Assembly (NCBI GenBank): GCA_021234155.1
Contig: JAJEKV010000003.1
Coordinates: 20,878,386-20,942,385, forward strand
Direction of reading: 5' to 3'
Origin: Isoetes taiwanensis
Taxonomy: Eukaryota > Streptophyta > Lycopodiopsida > Isoetales > Isoetaceae
DNA: 64,000 nt
The notes beneath the pieces were generated by a model that worked only from the letters and a program-made list of their open reading frames with translations, was not told the DNA's origin and searched no databases. Positions 43,559-53,900 of the stretch are shown here, in pieces (position 1 is the first letter of the stretch; each line of letters starts with the position of its first letter). The position numbers and the translations under genes were made by a program.

Positions 43559-44407
43559 TCACGGCCTTTTTTTGGGGGGTCTTTCTTCTTGTTGTATTGA
43601 CCATAAAATTTTGACCATAGTACTTTCGGGATCCCTTATGCGTAAGATGAGGCGCATGTCCTTGGGCATGATGGTCACCCGCTTGGCATGTATTCTTTGC
43701 AAGGCTGCGAGTCCTCGAACAGACACACCAACCGCTTCGAAGCCATTTGAAGAGCATTTTAAAAGGCGGTTGCTTGAATTTCAGATGCGGTATGATGTAT
43801 CGCGACCACACTCTTGCGAGAATCTCATAAACGAGCACGGCAAATGGGAGGCGGAATGACCATCTCGGTGCTCTTCGATGCTTCTTAATCTCGCGAAGCG
43901 CTTTAATGCCGGACCGTCTTCGCTTCCGGCCACTACCCTCACCCACCCGGCATTTGGAGCCTCTTGCTTTCGGCCGACTCTTAGGACGTCTCCTCACCCT
44001 CGGCATTTTGCGGTTGTTTCCTCGGCCAACTCTTCCGGCGTCTCCTCACATTCACGGTGGCCTTCCCCTTTAGGGCGTTGGGCCTCCTCCTTTGATTTGA
44101 AGGTTTTGGCGCCTCCCACGGGAGGGCGGTAAAAAACAAGAAAGGCGGCTGTCCAATAATTAATCCGGCGTCATATTACGCTCCTCACATTTTTCATCCT
44201 CCGATCTCCGGCCGGAGTGCACCTCCCTACTTACTCGGGAAGCTGCTTCTCCGCCGTCGTCATCGCATTTCTTTTCGGGTCTTCTATTAGGCATGGTGGG
44301 AGGAGGAGAATCTCTATCGAGACTTGGTCCGGATGAAGTAGGCGGACTAATGTAATCACGGCCTTCCACCACGGATGGATCCTTGCGGTTTGCTTAGTTC
44401 TTGCCAT
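43559..44407 (-). pseudogene. Histone H3-like protein with long N-tail (frameshifted)
   Basis: The start at 44407 reads MARTKQTAR, identical to the canonical H3 N-tail. A long, poorly conserved basic/acidic region follows (VVEGRDYISPPTSSGPSLDR, then VRRRPKSRPKARG). The histone fold reads GIKALREIKKHRR (H3: G-VALREIRR-), RLPFAVLVYEI, LKFKQPPF, then in a second frame NALQMASKRLVCLFEDSQ, then in a third RIHAKRVTIMPKDMRLILRI and a new basic tail ending TGA 43559. Four or so frame changes break it. Loop 1 (between the YEI and LKF parts) is about four residues longer than in H3, a trait also seen in CenH3. Total about 275 codons against 136 for H3. A diverged H3 variant is near certain; host CenH3, mobile-element or viral origin is open. 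Confidence 0.82.
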
Positions 44408-44617
44408 GGCTTCTCAACGGATGGCGCTTTATACTACGAACACTGACAAAAATAGACAACTGGCAAGAGATAAATAGTAAAAAATAGAAGTTAAAGTAAA
44501 ATATGATGGTAACGTTTTTAAATAATTGTACGGAACCCTAAAAAAATATCGGACAAAATACGGAACCCTAAAAAAACATCGGACAAAAACACAAATAAAA
44601 AACCGAGATTCAAAGCG
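44408..44617. other. Intergenic segment upstream of H3-like gene
   Basis: A 35-bp direct duplication containing ACGGAACCCTAAAAAAA(C/T)ATC starts at about 44530 and 44564. It should include the promoter of the minus-strand H3-like gene. No TATA box was assigned. Confidence 0.5.
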
Positions 44618-45913
44618 CTAGGCGATAGACAATTTCTTGTTGATCGCGAACTCACTAAACTTTACATTTCCCTCTTGCCTGTAACCAACCCTAATGCCAT
44701 CAATGAAATAATGAAAGTCGTCAACAATCTCCTCTGTCTCCATTAGCACTCTTAGCTCTGATAATGACCATTCGCTTTCCATGGTGGCTGTATAAATGAC
44801 TTCCTCCCCTCTCCATACTCGAATATCCACCGCATCGGAGTGTCTGTTATGGTCCTCAAATGACTCCCAAAAAGTTGTGCAGCCTCTCTTTTTCTGTTTC
44901 CTTCATTCTAGTTGACAATTAACGTATAAATATTGTTTTGGAAGAAAGTATCTGAACTTAAAGGAGGACTTAACTACGCGGACCTCTGTTAGTTGACCGG
45001 ATGATTCGTGGAATCGAACATCCCAGGTCGGAACCAAAAATAAGCCATCCACAAAATCGGCAGGGGGGAGAAAGCACGTATATGTCTTCGAAGCTTTTCG
45101 AACTTCCTGCGCCATCTGGAATATGTTAGCAAATACCTCAAACGGTGTAAAGATTTTGAAACTCATCCTCACGCCTCCGTTTTCAGACATTCCCGCTTGC
45201 ACCTCGTCAGCCATGCATTTCTTCATTGCAATTACATTGTTCTCATTAGTCTGTGGCTTACAAAGTTCACTTAAAGGGGGGCAATTCAACCGGCCTCAAG
45301 CTCGATTTCCTGACCTTTACATTATAATCATGCCAGATGCCTATACCCCGCAAGGTCACGGCATCCATACCTTGGAAAAGGACAATTCCGATGTCTATGT
45401 GATACACGACAAGTACACTACTAATACTTTCGGCCGGAATGCCATCCATGACGTCTGATAAACATAAACCTGCACAATAAATTTGTTTGTAAACACGTGT
45501 CAATGAAAGAAATGAAAAGATAAGGAGATCACACGACGCGAAACTATCTCTACGCAGTTAAGTAGCTGACAGATAGCTTCGCGTCGTGTGATCCGATTAA
45601 GGTGGTTACCATTTGCGGGCAATTTTGGGAAGCTGTTTTTGGTGGAGATTAGCTCTTTGGCCATATCAGAAGGGGTATATGCATGTCGTATTGTTATACT
45701 TTCCACTTTCCAGCTGCTAGAATTCAACTTGAACTCTTTTATCCTACCTATCCAATGTGTCCGCACGTCTGATCGCCTTTGTCGCTTAACTCTATGCTCG
45801 CCCCTCGTTGATGGCAGCATACTCACCCACGAACCTATTGAGACAAAACCTCCCACTTCTTGACCTTGGGAGTTCTGTAAATGGGGCAAGAACACAGAAA
45901 TTACAGGAGACAT
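44618..45913 (-). pseudogene. BAH-domain-like protein, probably spliced
   Basis: First exon, 45913-45609: VGGFVSIGSWVSML, then HWIGRIKEFKLNSSSWKVES and ITIRHAYTPSDM, the BAH pattern of FVxxGDxV, then xARIxxI...VxxRWxYRPED. After a likely intron (GTAACC...TGTGCAG, 45608-45481) comes LCLSDVMDGIPAESISSVLV with VYHID, matching BAH ELFLSDxxDxxPAxTIxGKCxVH. From 45298 to 44618 one frame continues with MSFKIFTPFEVFANIF, ADFVDGLFLVPTWDVRFHES, a TGA at 44903, and VDIRVWRGEEVIYTATMES to the stop. BAH domains read chromatin or mediate silencing complexes. The intron holds hairpin copy 4. No PHD finger seen. The single TGA may be decay or error. Confidence 0.6.
45527..45593. repeat. GATCACACGACGCGAA-type hairpin, copy 4
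   Basis: GATCACACGACGCGAAACTA and the reverse complement ending at 45593 pair over 23 bp with one mismatch. The loop is about 21 nt and unrelated to other copies. It lies in the predicted intron of the BAH-like gene. Confidence 0.93.
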
Positions 45914-46236
45914 GGATTGCAGATGAGGAGTGAAGGCGGAGAGGATGCAAATAGAGGCGCAGGAGTGACAGTACAGAAGTTTGGCGCAAAATTTGACAAG
46001 GGAGTTGGTGACGCTGACAGTAGGCGGTCAAAGTCACCATAATTTTGGGCGGCGAAGCGACTCCCAAAAAATACGGGCCATTAAAATGGTTGCAATAAAA
46101 GCACAGGCATCCCCTATGAAAATACGCCATGTGGATGCCAAGTAAGCTTGTTCATCCTTCTACCGGCCAAGTAATACTGACTTTCGTAAAAAAGGCGCAA
46201 ACCTGATTGGTCCTGGCGAATCTGACGTGGAAATCT
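45914..46236. other. Spacer between BAH-like and RING-like genes
   Basis: Likely contains the 5' region of the BAH-like gene. No independent feature seen. Confidence 0.4.
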
Positions 46237-47894
46237 TTAACCCAAGATATGGGCCATTTTCAGACCCCAAATCCGCCCTAATGTTCTTGTTCTCTTTCTT
46301 GTAGCCTGAACAACTTCTTTGCTATCCTCCAGCTTACCCCTCTTTGTTCTTCTGCCCTTTCCTTTTGGCAAATATTCACCCAAGTTGCCCTCATCCGATG
46401 GAATTACTCCAACTTCCTTAGGTGCTTCAGTGTGTACAATTGGGTCTGTTGTTTTTTCCACAACTGGTGCTGTGTTCACAACTGGTGCTGTGTTTACATC
46501 TTCCTCTATAGCTTCTTGGACAGCCTCTTGGACTGGTGGTGGTGGTTCTACTGTTGCATTCAAATCAGTCACAATTGACTGTACTCCTATAGGACTTTGC
46601 AGGTGTTGTGCATCTTCAAATGGCACCATTGTCCTTCTTTGAACCCTGAAGGGTGAGACCTCAATTGCAGGACGGATTAACACATCCTTTTTTGGTGTAC
46701 TATTTGAAGCACCTGCAACATGGCCAAAACCTAGCTCGTCAAATACACCCTCTGGCACCTTTCCAAGGCAACCATGAATACATTGTCCTCCTCTCAACAA
46801 TGAACAACAAACTATATGATACTCATGTTGGCAATTCAGTGCTAAACTTAACCTATAAGCTTTAGTGGATTCCAGACCACATGCTGAACATGTATAAAAT
46901 GGATCTTCCACTAACAACTTAGATATGCTAAATGTTGCAGGAGTATCCATTTTTGCAGAAGTCTCTGTTCTTCTTCGAGAACTTTTAACTCCTCCTCAAG
47001 TTTGAGTTTACATTTCACCTGCTCATTAACAGATGTAGGGTTCATTGCTTTTTGTACCTTGTTCCTGTGCCAAGTTTCCATCTGGACAGTCTGCTCCAAA
47101 TCTTTAATTTCTGCCTCCAACTCACAGTTTGGATTAAGCTTGAACTGCTCCTGTTTTGTAGCCAAATCATTTGTGTCCTGTCTTAAACTGTTCTCAGCCT
47201 CTTCCAACATCATTTTCTATAATTCAGAGGTCTTCTCATTCCCTTTCAGCTCACTTCCTATTGCTTCCAGATTCTTTGTGATAAGTAAAACTGATTTTCC
47301 AATCTCTTGTACTGCATTCTCTAAGGTTTTTATGTTCTCATCACATGCACTAATCTCATTTGATCCAGGTGCCACCTTTGGCTTTGCCTTCATTTCAGTT
47401 TTCCTAACATGTGCTACAACATCTGCCTCTATTTTTACTTGTCTATTGTTGTGGTATCTTTGGCATTGCACAGCAAATGCAGCCCAGTTTACTTTGTGTT
47501 CCTCAGGTGCAAGTATTGATCTAGTGCAATTTTCAAACGCAAAAGCAAGGGCCAGTTGCTTTCTTACTTCTTTGTTGTGACAATTCTTGTAGATTTTTTG
47601 GCAGAGTGTTTCCAACTTCTCTTGAAGATCCTTTGCACAGTGCCATTTTATCTTTCCCTTGTTCAACTTCTTTGTCCAAACAGAATCCCAATCTCGATCC
47701 GTGACATTATTTTCCAACCAAGCTTCTTCCTCGTGGGGCTTCACCCCCGAATTGCACAGACCTCTGATGCTGTGAAAATCATCCGCGCTCCATGCCTCCA
47801 TCATCAACAGTGAAACACCGATCTGAGTTTTCGCGCCCAGGAGAAAAGGAGGGAGAAGGGCGTGACAGGCTTCGACGTCCGCGAGTTTCATCAC
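46237..47894 (-). pseudogene. Coiled-coil protein with RING-like Cys/His cluster; amber stop and one frameshift
   Basis: From ATG 47894 the frame gives MKLADVEACHALLPP, EEEAWLENNVTDRDWDSVWT, KIKWHCAKDLQEKLETLCQK and a coiled coil. A TAG at 47217 interrupts SEL-stop-KMMLEEAE in frame, and coiled coil continues (ELEAEIKDLEQTVQM, KLEEELKVLEEEQRLLQK). At CTGCAAAAATGG (46945-46956) the frame must slip by -1 to reach TFSISKLLVEDPFYTCSACG, LALNCQHEYHIVC, GGQCIHGCLG, a Cys/His cluster of RING/PHD type. The C-terminus is basic (KGKGRRTKRGK, ATRKRTRT), suggesting nuclear location. Only two lesions in 552 codons: recent damage, error, or programmed recoding. No family recognised with confidence; the Cys/His cluster suggests a ubiquitin ligase or chromatin reader. 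Confidence 0.6.
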
Positions 47895-48110
47895 TTAAAT
47901 GCTTAAACGCTTCGCCAAAAGTTGTACCCCACTAGCGATTTTACACCAAATGCCTCAAATCCTCACAAACAACACTTGAATGAAGAATGCCTAAATCTTT
48001 TGCGCCATATATCGCCATAGCTGCACCATCTGCGTCATGGCAGGATCTTCTTTAGCTGGGCGCCATATCTGCGCTAAAAATCCCTCTCCAGCATGAATCT
48101 CCACTTCTCG
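47895..48110. other. Promoter-side spacer of RING-like gene
   Basis: No feature beyond GC-poor sequence upstream of the ATG at 47894. Confidence 0.4.
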
Positions 48111-48241
48111 TGGAATGGCAAAAGGGAGCCCATTCGGCGTGGAGGGGGCCGGGGCTACCGCCCGCCAGCCGGGGCGCCAGTCTTGGCTGGCGGGTAGCCA
48201 CCGCCCTCGCCACGCCGAATGGGCTCCCTTTTGCCATTCCA
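48111..48241. repeat. 131-bp GC-rich hairpin
   Basis: The outer 32 bp (TGGAATGGCAAAAGGGAGCC...) are perfectly inverted at 48111-48142 and 48210-48241. The inner stem (GGCTACCGCCCGCCAGCC against GGCTGGCGGGTAGCC) pairs with small bulges around a 14-nt loop. Near-perfect arms point to recent origin. It may be a foldback element or an siRNA-producing hairpin. Confidence 0.93.
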
Positions 48242-50050
48242 CATCACATCCACAGATTAGTCAATATCTAGAACAGACTAAATAACAATTTCTAGTTGGT
48301 ATTTAGGGAACATATTAGAAGTGCAACAGAGTTATGAAACAATCGGTGCATCATGATTATCCACATGGGAAGTTGTTGAAATACAAAAAGCTTCCGATAT
48401 ACTCACATTTCTCCCTCCAATTGGCCGCAGATCTATGAACTTTTGCAAATAAACTCCTCAATTCATGAGGATTGCTTTGAACTGCTCAGTTCGTCTGGCA
48501 AAGATCAGAGTGTTACAACGAGTACACCAATTCAAATATCTGCCACCGAAAATCAAAAAACAATTTCGATGGACTCATGAGCGGAAGTAATGTATCTACA
48601 AAAGTGTTCCTCCATCGGATTTCTTTCTTGGTGCCGTGCCCAATTGCAACGCACAAAAGGCCTAAAAGGCCACGTTAGCCAAAAGGCTATGTTGGCCAAA
48701 AAGGAAGCCATGCTAAGTTTAGCACAGAAGGGGACTATAAGTAAGAGCTCGGGGAAGAGCACAAGGCATTGCTTCACTAGTAGTGTGTGCTCATGGTTGG
48801 GTGGAGAGTCTGTCCCAAGTCTTCTGTGTGTTTCACCAATCCCATGTTATTTGCAAGCCTCCTTGCTCTTCGAAAAGCGTATCTCGACAAACTTCTCAGA
48901 AAATTTTGAACTCATGCAGGCTCTCGCTGTTGTCCCGAGTGCTTGACATGTTTCTTCGCCCTTTCAAGTAGCTCTTCTTGCTCGGGATTCCTTGGTAACA
49001 TAAATGTCCTGAACGTTTCTCATAGAACGAGCTCTTCAATTCACAGAACATTTCTAATGCTTGGTGTTCTGCATATTAAGCAGGGGGCTTAGCTTGGTTG
49101 TGCACTGTAGTCTGGGAAGTCTCTAGCAAAATTAGGGTTGCACCTGAATAGCATAAGCAGGGAGCATGTCTCCACCGTCCATTCTTCCCATCTAACGGTG
49201 GGGAACGAATCAGCCCCCTTCCACCTCAGCATTTTCAATGGATCTTATATTACATGTATGTAGATAAGTGGAAGAAAGACTTTAAGAAATATGCAACCTT
49301 ATCTCGCTAAGTGTAACCTTTTTCATTTTTTTTCAAGTTTTAACCATTGTTAAACCATTGAATTGTCACATATAAACAATGGATACACCAAAATGTGCAA
49401 ATACACCAAAATGTGCAAATACGTGCACCTATCAGTGGTTTGATGAAGCCTGAGCCTGGGTGCAACCTTATAAGCTCCGGTGAAAGCAGGAAAATAGAGA
49501 AAGCACAGAAAGAAATCCGGAATAGAAACTTAAATCGTCTGTTGCTGGAAGGATCCATTGGCCCGGGAATCTAACCCCGATGAACGCTTTACCAGCAATA
49601 ACCACCCAGGCATGGGCTCTCTGGAGACATGCCAGATCCCGCAGCCAGATCCATGAGCCATGCCAAATGCCGCAGTAGATGCAGAAATCCTACACAAGGT
49701 AAACAGATAATGCCAAATCCCGCACAAGGTAAACAGTTTATGGAAGACCCAGATGCAACAGATGGCAAACCTTGGAACCTGTGTGTAATTTTGCCATGCA
49801 CAAAACTAGAACGAACCCAGCCAATTCCGGCAATCCTGCTGCAGCCATTTGCAGTTCCAGGAGGTCGCATGCATGCCCGCGACAAAAATGGAAAGAAACC
49901 TAATTTCTAAAAAAAGAAGGGAAAAACCATTGAAAAAAAAGCCACTCCAAACAAAAAAGACAATCACCCGACCCAACCTTTGGCCAAAATCTTATAAACA
50001 TCTACAGCAAACCTTCTGCAAAGTTAAGAGACGTTGGTCGACATGATCGC
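48242..50050. other. Intergenic region without recognised gene
   Basis: Open frames at 48590-48971 overlap in two frames and show CAAAAGGCC-type short repeats (48650-48710: AAAAGGC(C/T)) rather than domain signal. Direct repeats ACACCAAAATGTGCAAATAC occur twice at 49385-49424. The sequence GCCAAAT(C/G)CCGCACAAGGTAAACAG is duplicated near 49690 and 49712. Nothing more is supported. Confidence 0.45.
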
Positions 50051-50212
50051 TTTGAGATTATGTCTTCAGATGTAGATGGGAAAGCAATTTTTTCTATATG
50101 GTGCATTGAATGCAACTTGCAATTTGGCAAGAGTGGTGGCCCGGATTCTATGTACAATTTTACAGCTAAACATTGTATGACGAAGGCTCATGAAGAAAAC
50201 TACCATCGAAAC

Positions 50213-50347
50213 CATGACAATGACAATGACAATGACAATGACAATGACAATGACAATGACAATGACAATGACAATGACAATGACAATGACAATGACAATG
50301 ACAATGACAATGACAATGACAATGACAATGACAATGACAATGACAAT
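50213..50347. repeat. (ACAATG)n microsatellite, left part
   Basis: About 22 perfect hexamer units. The period of six keeps the Asn-Asp reading frame. Its right remainder, three units, is at 61406-61424. Confidence 0.97.
50343..50347. repeat. ACAAT target site duplication (left)
   Basis: ACAAT directly precedes the LTR start TG at 50348 and recurs at 61406-61410 right after the other LTR end. Because the site is a repeat of ACAATG, the duplication length of 5 bp is consistent but not independently provable. Confidence 0.75.
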
Positions 50348-50958
50348 TGTTTGGGGTCCGGGCTCGGGATCGCCTGAGGGACAGATCTCTGTGAGATCCT
50401 TGAAGTCCGGCAGGGCAAATCCTGAGACACTCTTGTCACGCGGGATTTTTGCTAACAGAGGAAAGAACAAGAAAAACTCAGATAAAACAGCAATGGCAAT
50501 ACACAATGAAACACACAAGACACTTGTGGAGAACACGGCAATCCATTGATCAAAACAAGTGTATAATGAAGGCTCAAAAGAGCGCACAACAGGCGACCAG
50601 CATGTCTGCTCTGTAGTGACACAAAAGAACACTCTGAACCCTCTTTTTGAAGGAGCAAAAATGCTACAATATATAGGAACACGGAGTGGCCTACGGGCCT
50701 GAATCTGATCCTCATCATGACAACGCGTGCTCCACTACTTGGGCACTCGAACAGGAATCTGAGTCCCTGTCCGCGGCCGTGCTAACAGACAAGTAGTGGC
50801 CCGCCAGTGGGTCCTACCTTTGGGTCTTCTGCTTCTTGGAGGAGCTTTGACCCGTGGGCATCTTTGTGGATCCCTCTTCTTGGACACCGTGGCGGTGGGG
50901 CCTCGCCCTCATGCGACAAGTATAGACTGTAGTAATGCGCGGGGCCACGGGGCTAACA
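50348..50958 (-). repeat. 3' LTR of gypsy element
   Basis: Starts TGTTTGGGGTC and ends GGGGCTAACA in plus orientation. Aligns end to end with 60803-61405. Differences between the two are mainly 1-5 base indels. Confidence 0.95.
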
Positions 50959-50973
50959 CTCCCCCTACCAAAC
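50959..50973 (-). promoter_or_regulatory. Polypurine tract
   Basis: On the minus strand GTTTGGTAGGGGGAG directly abuts the 3' LTR, the place and composition of the plus-strand DNA primer. Confidence 0.75.
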
Positions 50974-50999
50974 TACACTTATTGGCTAGAAAAGGGGCA

Positions 51000-53900
51000 T
51001 GAATTAGGGGGTGGGAATCCTCGTTCCTCTTTCTGATCTTGAACATAGAGATGAGGGAGGCTCAGCTTACTGTATTCACTGAGTGTTGTTCGTCTCTTTT
51101 CATTTGCTTGAGTCTGGATGCCAAACATTGTTTTGCTCCTATGAGAAAGCCTTCGAGGAAATCATGTTCTCGGCGTGGCGTGGATCTCGGATGGAAGATT
51201 TGTGATCTCCATGTATAAGACAAGGTCCAACCCGAACTTTCCGGCATTTGCATTGGGGTTGCAAAAATGGATCACGGCACTTGCGTTTACGCATACTACG
51301 GAGTATGGTCATGAGTCTTTGCCCGAATTACGCTGCTTAGAAATACTGGATGGATCAGCTGAAGTTTTGGCCTTGGCAAGGAAGGTTACAAGACCGAAAT
51401 TGCATTGCAGGCGGTCTTCCCCGAACACGCATTGGGCATGTATATCCGGTTGTTGGTGTTGTCCAAAGTTTCATCCTCCGCCATTTGGCGTCTGCGGATG
51501 AAGCGTGGGTCCCAACGTTTCTCTGCTTTGCAATTGCCGTGGGTGTCAATCTGCATGTTCTTTGACTTGATGAGTCCGAATTCTTGTCTCCATCTTTGGG
51601 AATTGACCTTGATCGAGGTGGGCATCAAAGCTTGCTAGTGTACTTTCGGTTGTTTGGGGGTTGGTGCGGTCATCCGCATCTGTTCTTGGAATTCCAATAA
51701 TATCTTCTCGGTATTTGTTTGGTGCTTGTCTCCCATGCATTGGAATGTACATGTCTTCATCCGCAGTCTGAGGTCCCACTCATCGGGGAGGGCGTTACGT
51801 TTTCAGCTCGGTGTCATGCGGTGTGCAAGGAAGCATAATGTTGTAAGAACAAGCGTGCAAGGTCAAGTTCTTGTTTGAGTTGTATAGTGTCCGAAGGGCG
51901 TGCCAAGTTCAGCTAGCCATAGCTCCACTTCTTTACGTAGAAGAGGCATGTATTACGAGGTAACAGTTTGCGAGAAATTTTTGTGTCTTGGAGGTACTTG
52001 TTCTTCTTGGTCAAAAGAACCGCATTTGTGTATCTCCTTTAAAGTTCTCGATGCGTTTATCCGGATGAGCACGAGTAACATGTGCAGGTAGAAGTCGTGC
52101 ATGACATAAGCCGGGGGCTATGGTGCTTTGAGAGCGAAATGGTCGAGATCGCAACTTTGTAGGATATCAAAATTGACGAGAGCACAAAGTGTGCCTCGTT
52201 CATGGACGAACATGAAGGGCCATTGTCGTTCGATATCACTTCTGATCGGGGACTTGTGGTATCACCCTTGTTTCTCGGCCGGAATAAAAAGAAAAGTGTT
52301 TTTCCTTGCTTGCACATAGTCATGGTAATCGGTCTGGCCCGGATAGTCGAGGGAATAGCGCAAGTCGATAGGTTTGTTCCGCTTTTCTTCTCGCATCATC
52401 CGGCGTGCCTTCGGCTATCGGAAAAGCGTATCTTGTAATCTGCAATGATATCTTGTTGCTCTGGAGAGACTGGTCTGCAGTTCCGCGTGACTTTATGCGT
52501 GTGAGGTGTCGACTTGTCGAGAAGTTGGGAATCGAGGAGGAGCTTGAAGTGGGAGTGGCTTGCAAGTCTGTTTTGAGTGCGGCTATTTCAAGAGCATCTG
52601 CGGCGTGTGTTGCCGTGAGCTGGTCTAACTTGCCTTGGAGAGATGCGCGATGTGAGCATCCTTTATTACGCAAGGTGGTTTCGAAAGTCGTGACCTTGGA
52701 CTCAAGTATCAAGTTGGCTGTACGAAGTGTGCTGTTCTCGGTCAGAGTAGCATTATTCGTGACGACCAGATTGTTGTAGCGTGTCTCAAGATCAGTGTAC
52801 TTGGTGTCGTTTTGTTTGAGGGACTCCTTGAGTTCCTTGACAATTTCTTTGGGATTGATGAAGGGTTTCTCGATGGATCATGAATTGATTGTGCAAGGCT
52901 TCTTCTCGGCCTCCACGGTCGGCCAAATCGGTCTTGATGTGATGACTTGGCTTGGAGTTGGTCCACGGACTCGTCGCGTGCCCCGGTGGCTGCTATGAAG
53001 TTACGGTGATGATCACGGAGGGCATCAAGGCAGCTGAGGACAGCTTCACTGTAGGTATCCACGGTGTGAGGAGGTGGATGGGATGGCTTTGATCTGTCAC
53101 CCTTGTTTATAGATCCTTGGTCATTGCTGTGAGTGTCCTTGTGAGTACTCGTGAGATCAATGGGAGTTTTGTTGTCTTCTTCTTTGTTGTTTTTTTGCTG
53201 GTCTTTGTTGAGTCACGAAAGTGGAATTGTTGCACAAGGTTAGCGGTGGTTGTTACGGTGGTTGGTTATCAACGGAAGGAATAGGTTTTAGAGAATTGGA
53301 ATTTCTGAGGAGGTGGAGGCGGTGGTTGTGAAATATTTAAATGCGGAGTTGGTCGACGAGATTGGCCGGTCTTTGAGAAGGAGGAGAGTTTGGTTGAAGA
53401 CCTTTCAAAGCATCAATAAGGTCGGGATGTTGGCTTGGTGGAGAAGGGGCATGATGGCGGCGTGGGGTCGATGATTAATGAAAGCACGGAAGTGGGCTCC
53501 CATGGGGCGGTCGAGGAAGAGTTAGGATTTTTACGAAGTCTGTCAAGTTTCTGTTGAAATCTCGATCACGAGGAGTTGAGTCAATTGATTGTTTGAGTGG
53601 TGTTGGTGAGGATATAAATACGGATGGTAGAAAACATCGTTAATAGAGGTATTCTTCATGGAGTAACCCAAAAATTTCCTCCAAAGAAACTTGGTAAAGG
53701 CATCATGTTGCTTTGGAAAGGTGGACATGACTTGGTTTGTGCGGCATTATAAGGAATAGAGCAGTAATTTGGAAATATCATATTTACCAATGTCAAGGTA
53801 AGACAAGGCATTGGGCGGATTGGGTAGAGAAAAGGCAGAGGCTATGGTTTGAGGGTTTAGGAGTATAGGGTTTCCATCGACTTGGGAGGCATATCCATCT

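Larger units (their letters stand above)
50060..50347 (+). pseudogene. Zinc-finger protein with Asn-Asp repeat, left part (split by retrotransposon)
   Basis: The frame reads MSSDVDGKAIFSIWCIECNL with NFTAKHCMTKAH, giving C-x2-C and H-x6-H spacing like a BED or C2H2 finger. It then enters about 22 Asn-Asp pairs encoded by the ACAATG repeat. The gypsy element interrupts the repeat at 50348. The same frame resumes at 61406 (Asn-Asp pairs, RHHIDKFVTSQLKG, stop 61462). Joined at the duplicated ACAAT, the frame is preserved, so the host ORF was probably open at insertion. Function unknown. Confidence 0.65.

Noticed and set aside
45123..45458. Plus-strand ORF over the BAH-like gene
   Set aside because: Antisense shadow; the minus strand has the domain pattern and splice sites.
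40404..47894. Calling the block a giant-virus insertion outright
   Set aside because: No capsid, polymerase, packaging ATPase or primase was seen, and introns appear in at least one gene. It is left as a hypothesis.
50066..50632. Val-Ile repeat ORF on the minus strand across the microsatellite
   Set aside because: It is the antisense of the ACAATG repeat and runs into the LTR.
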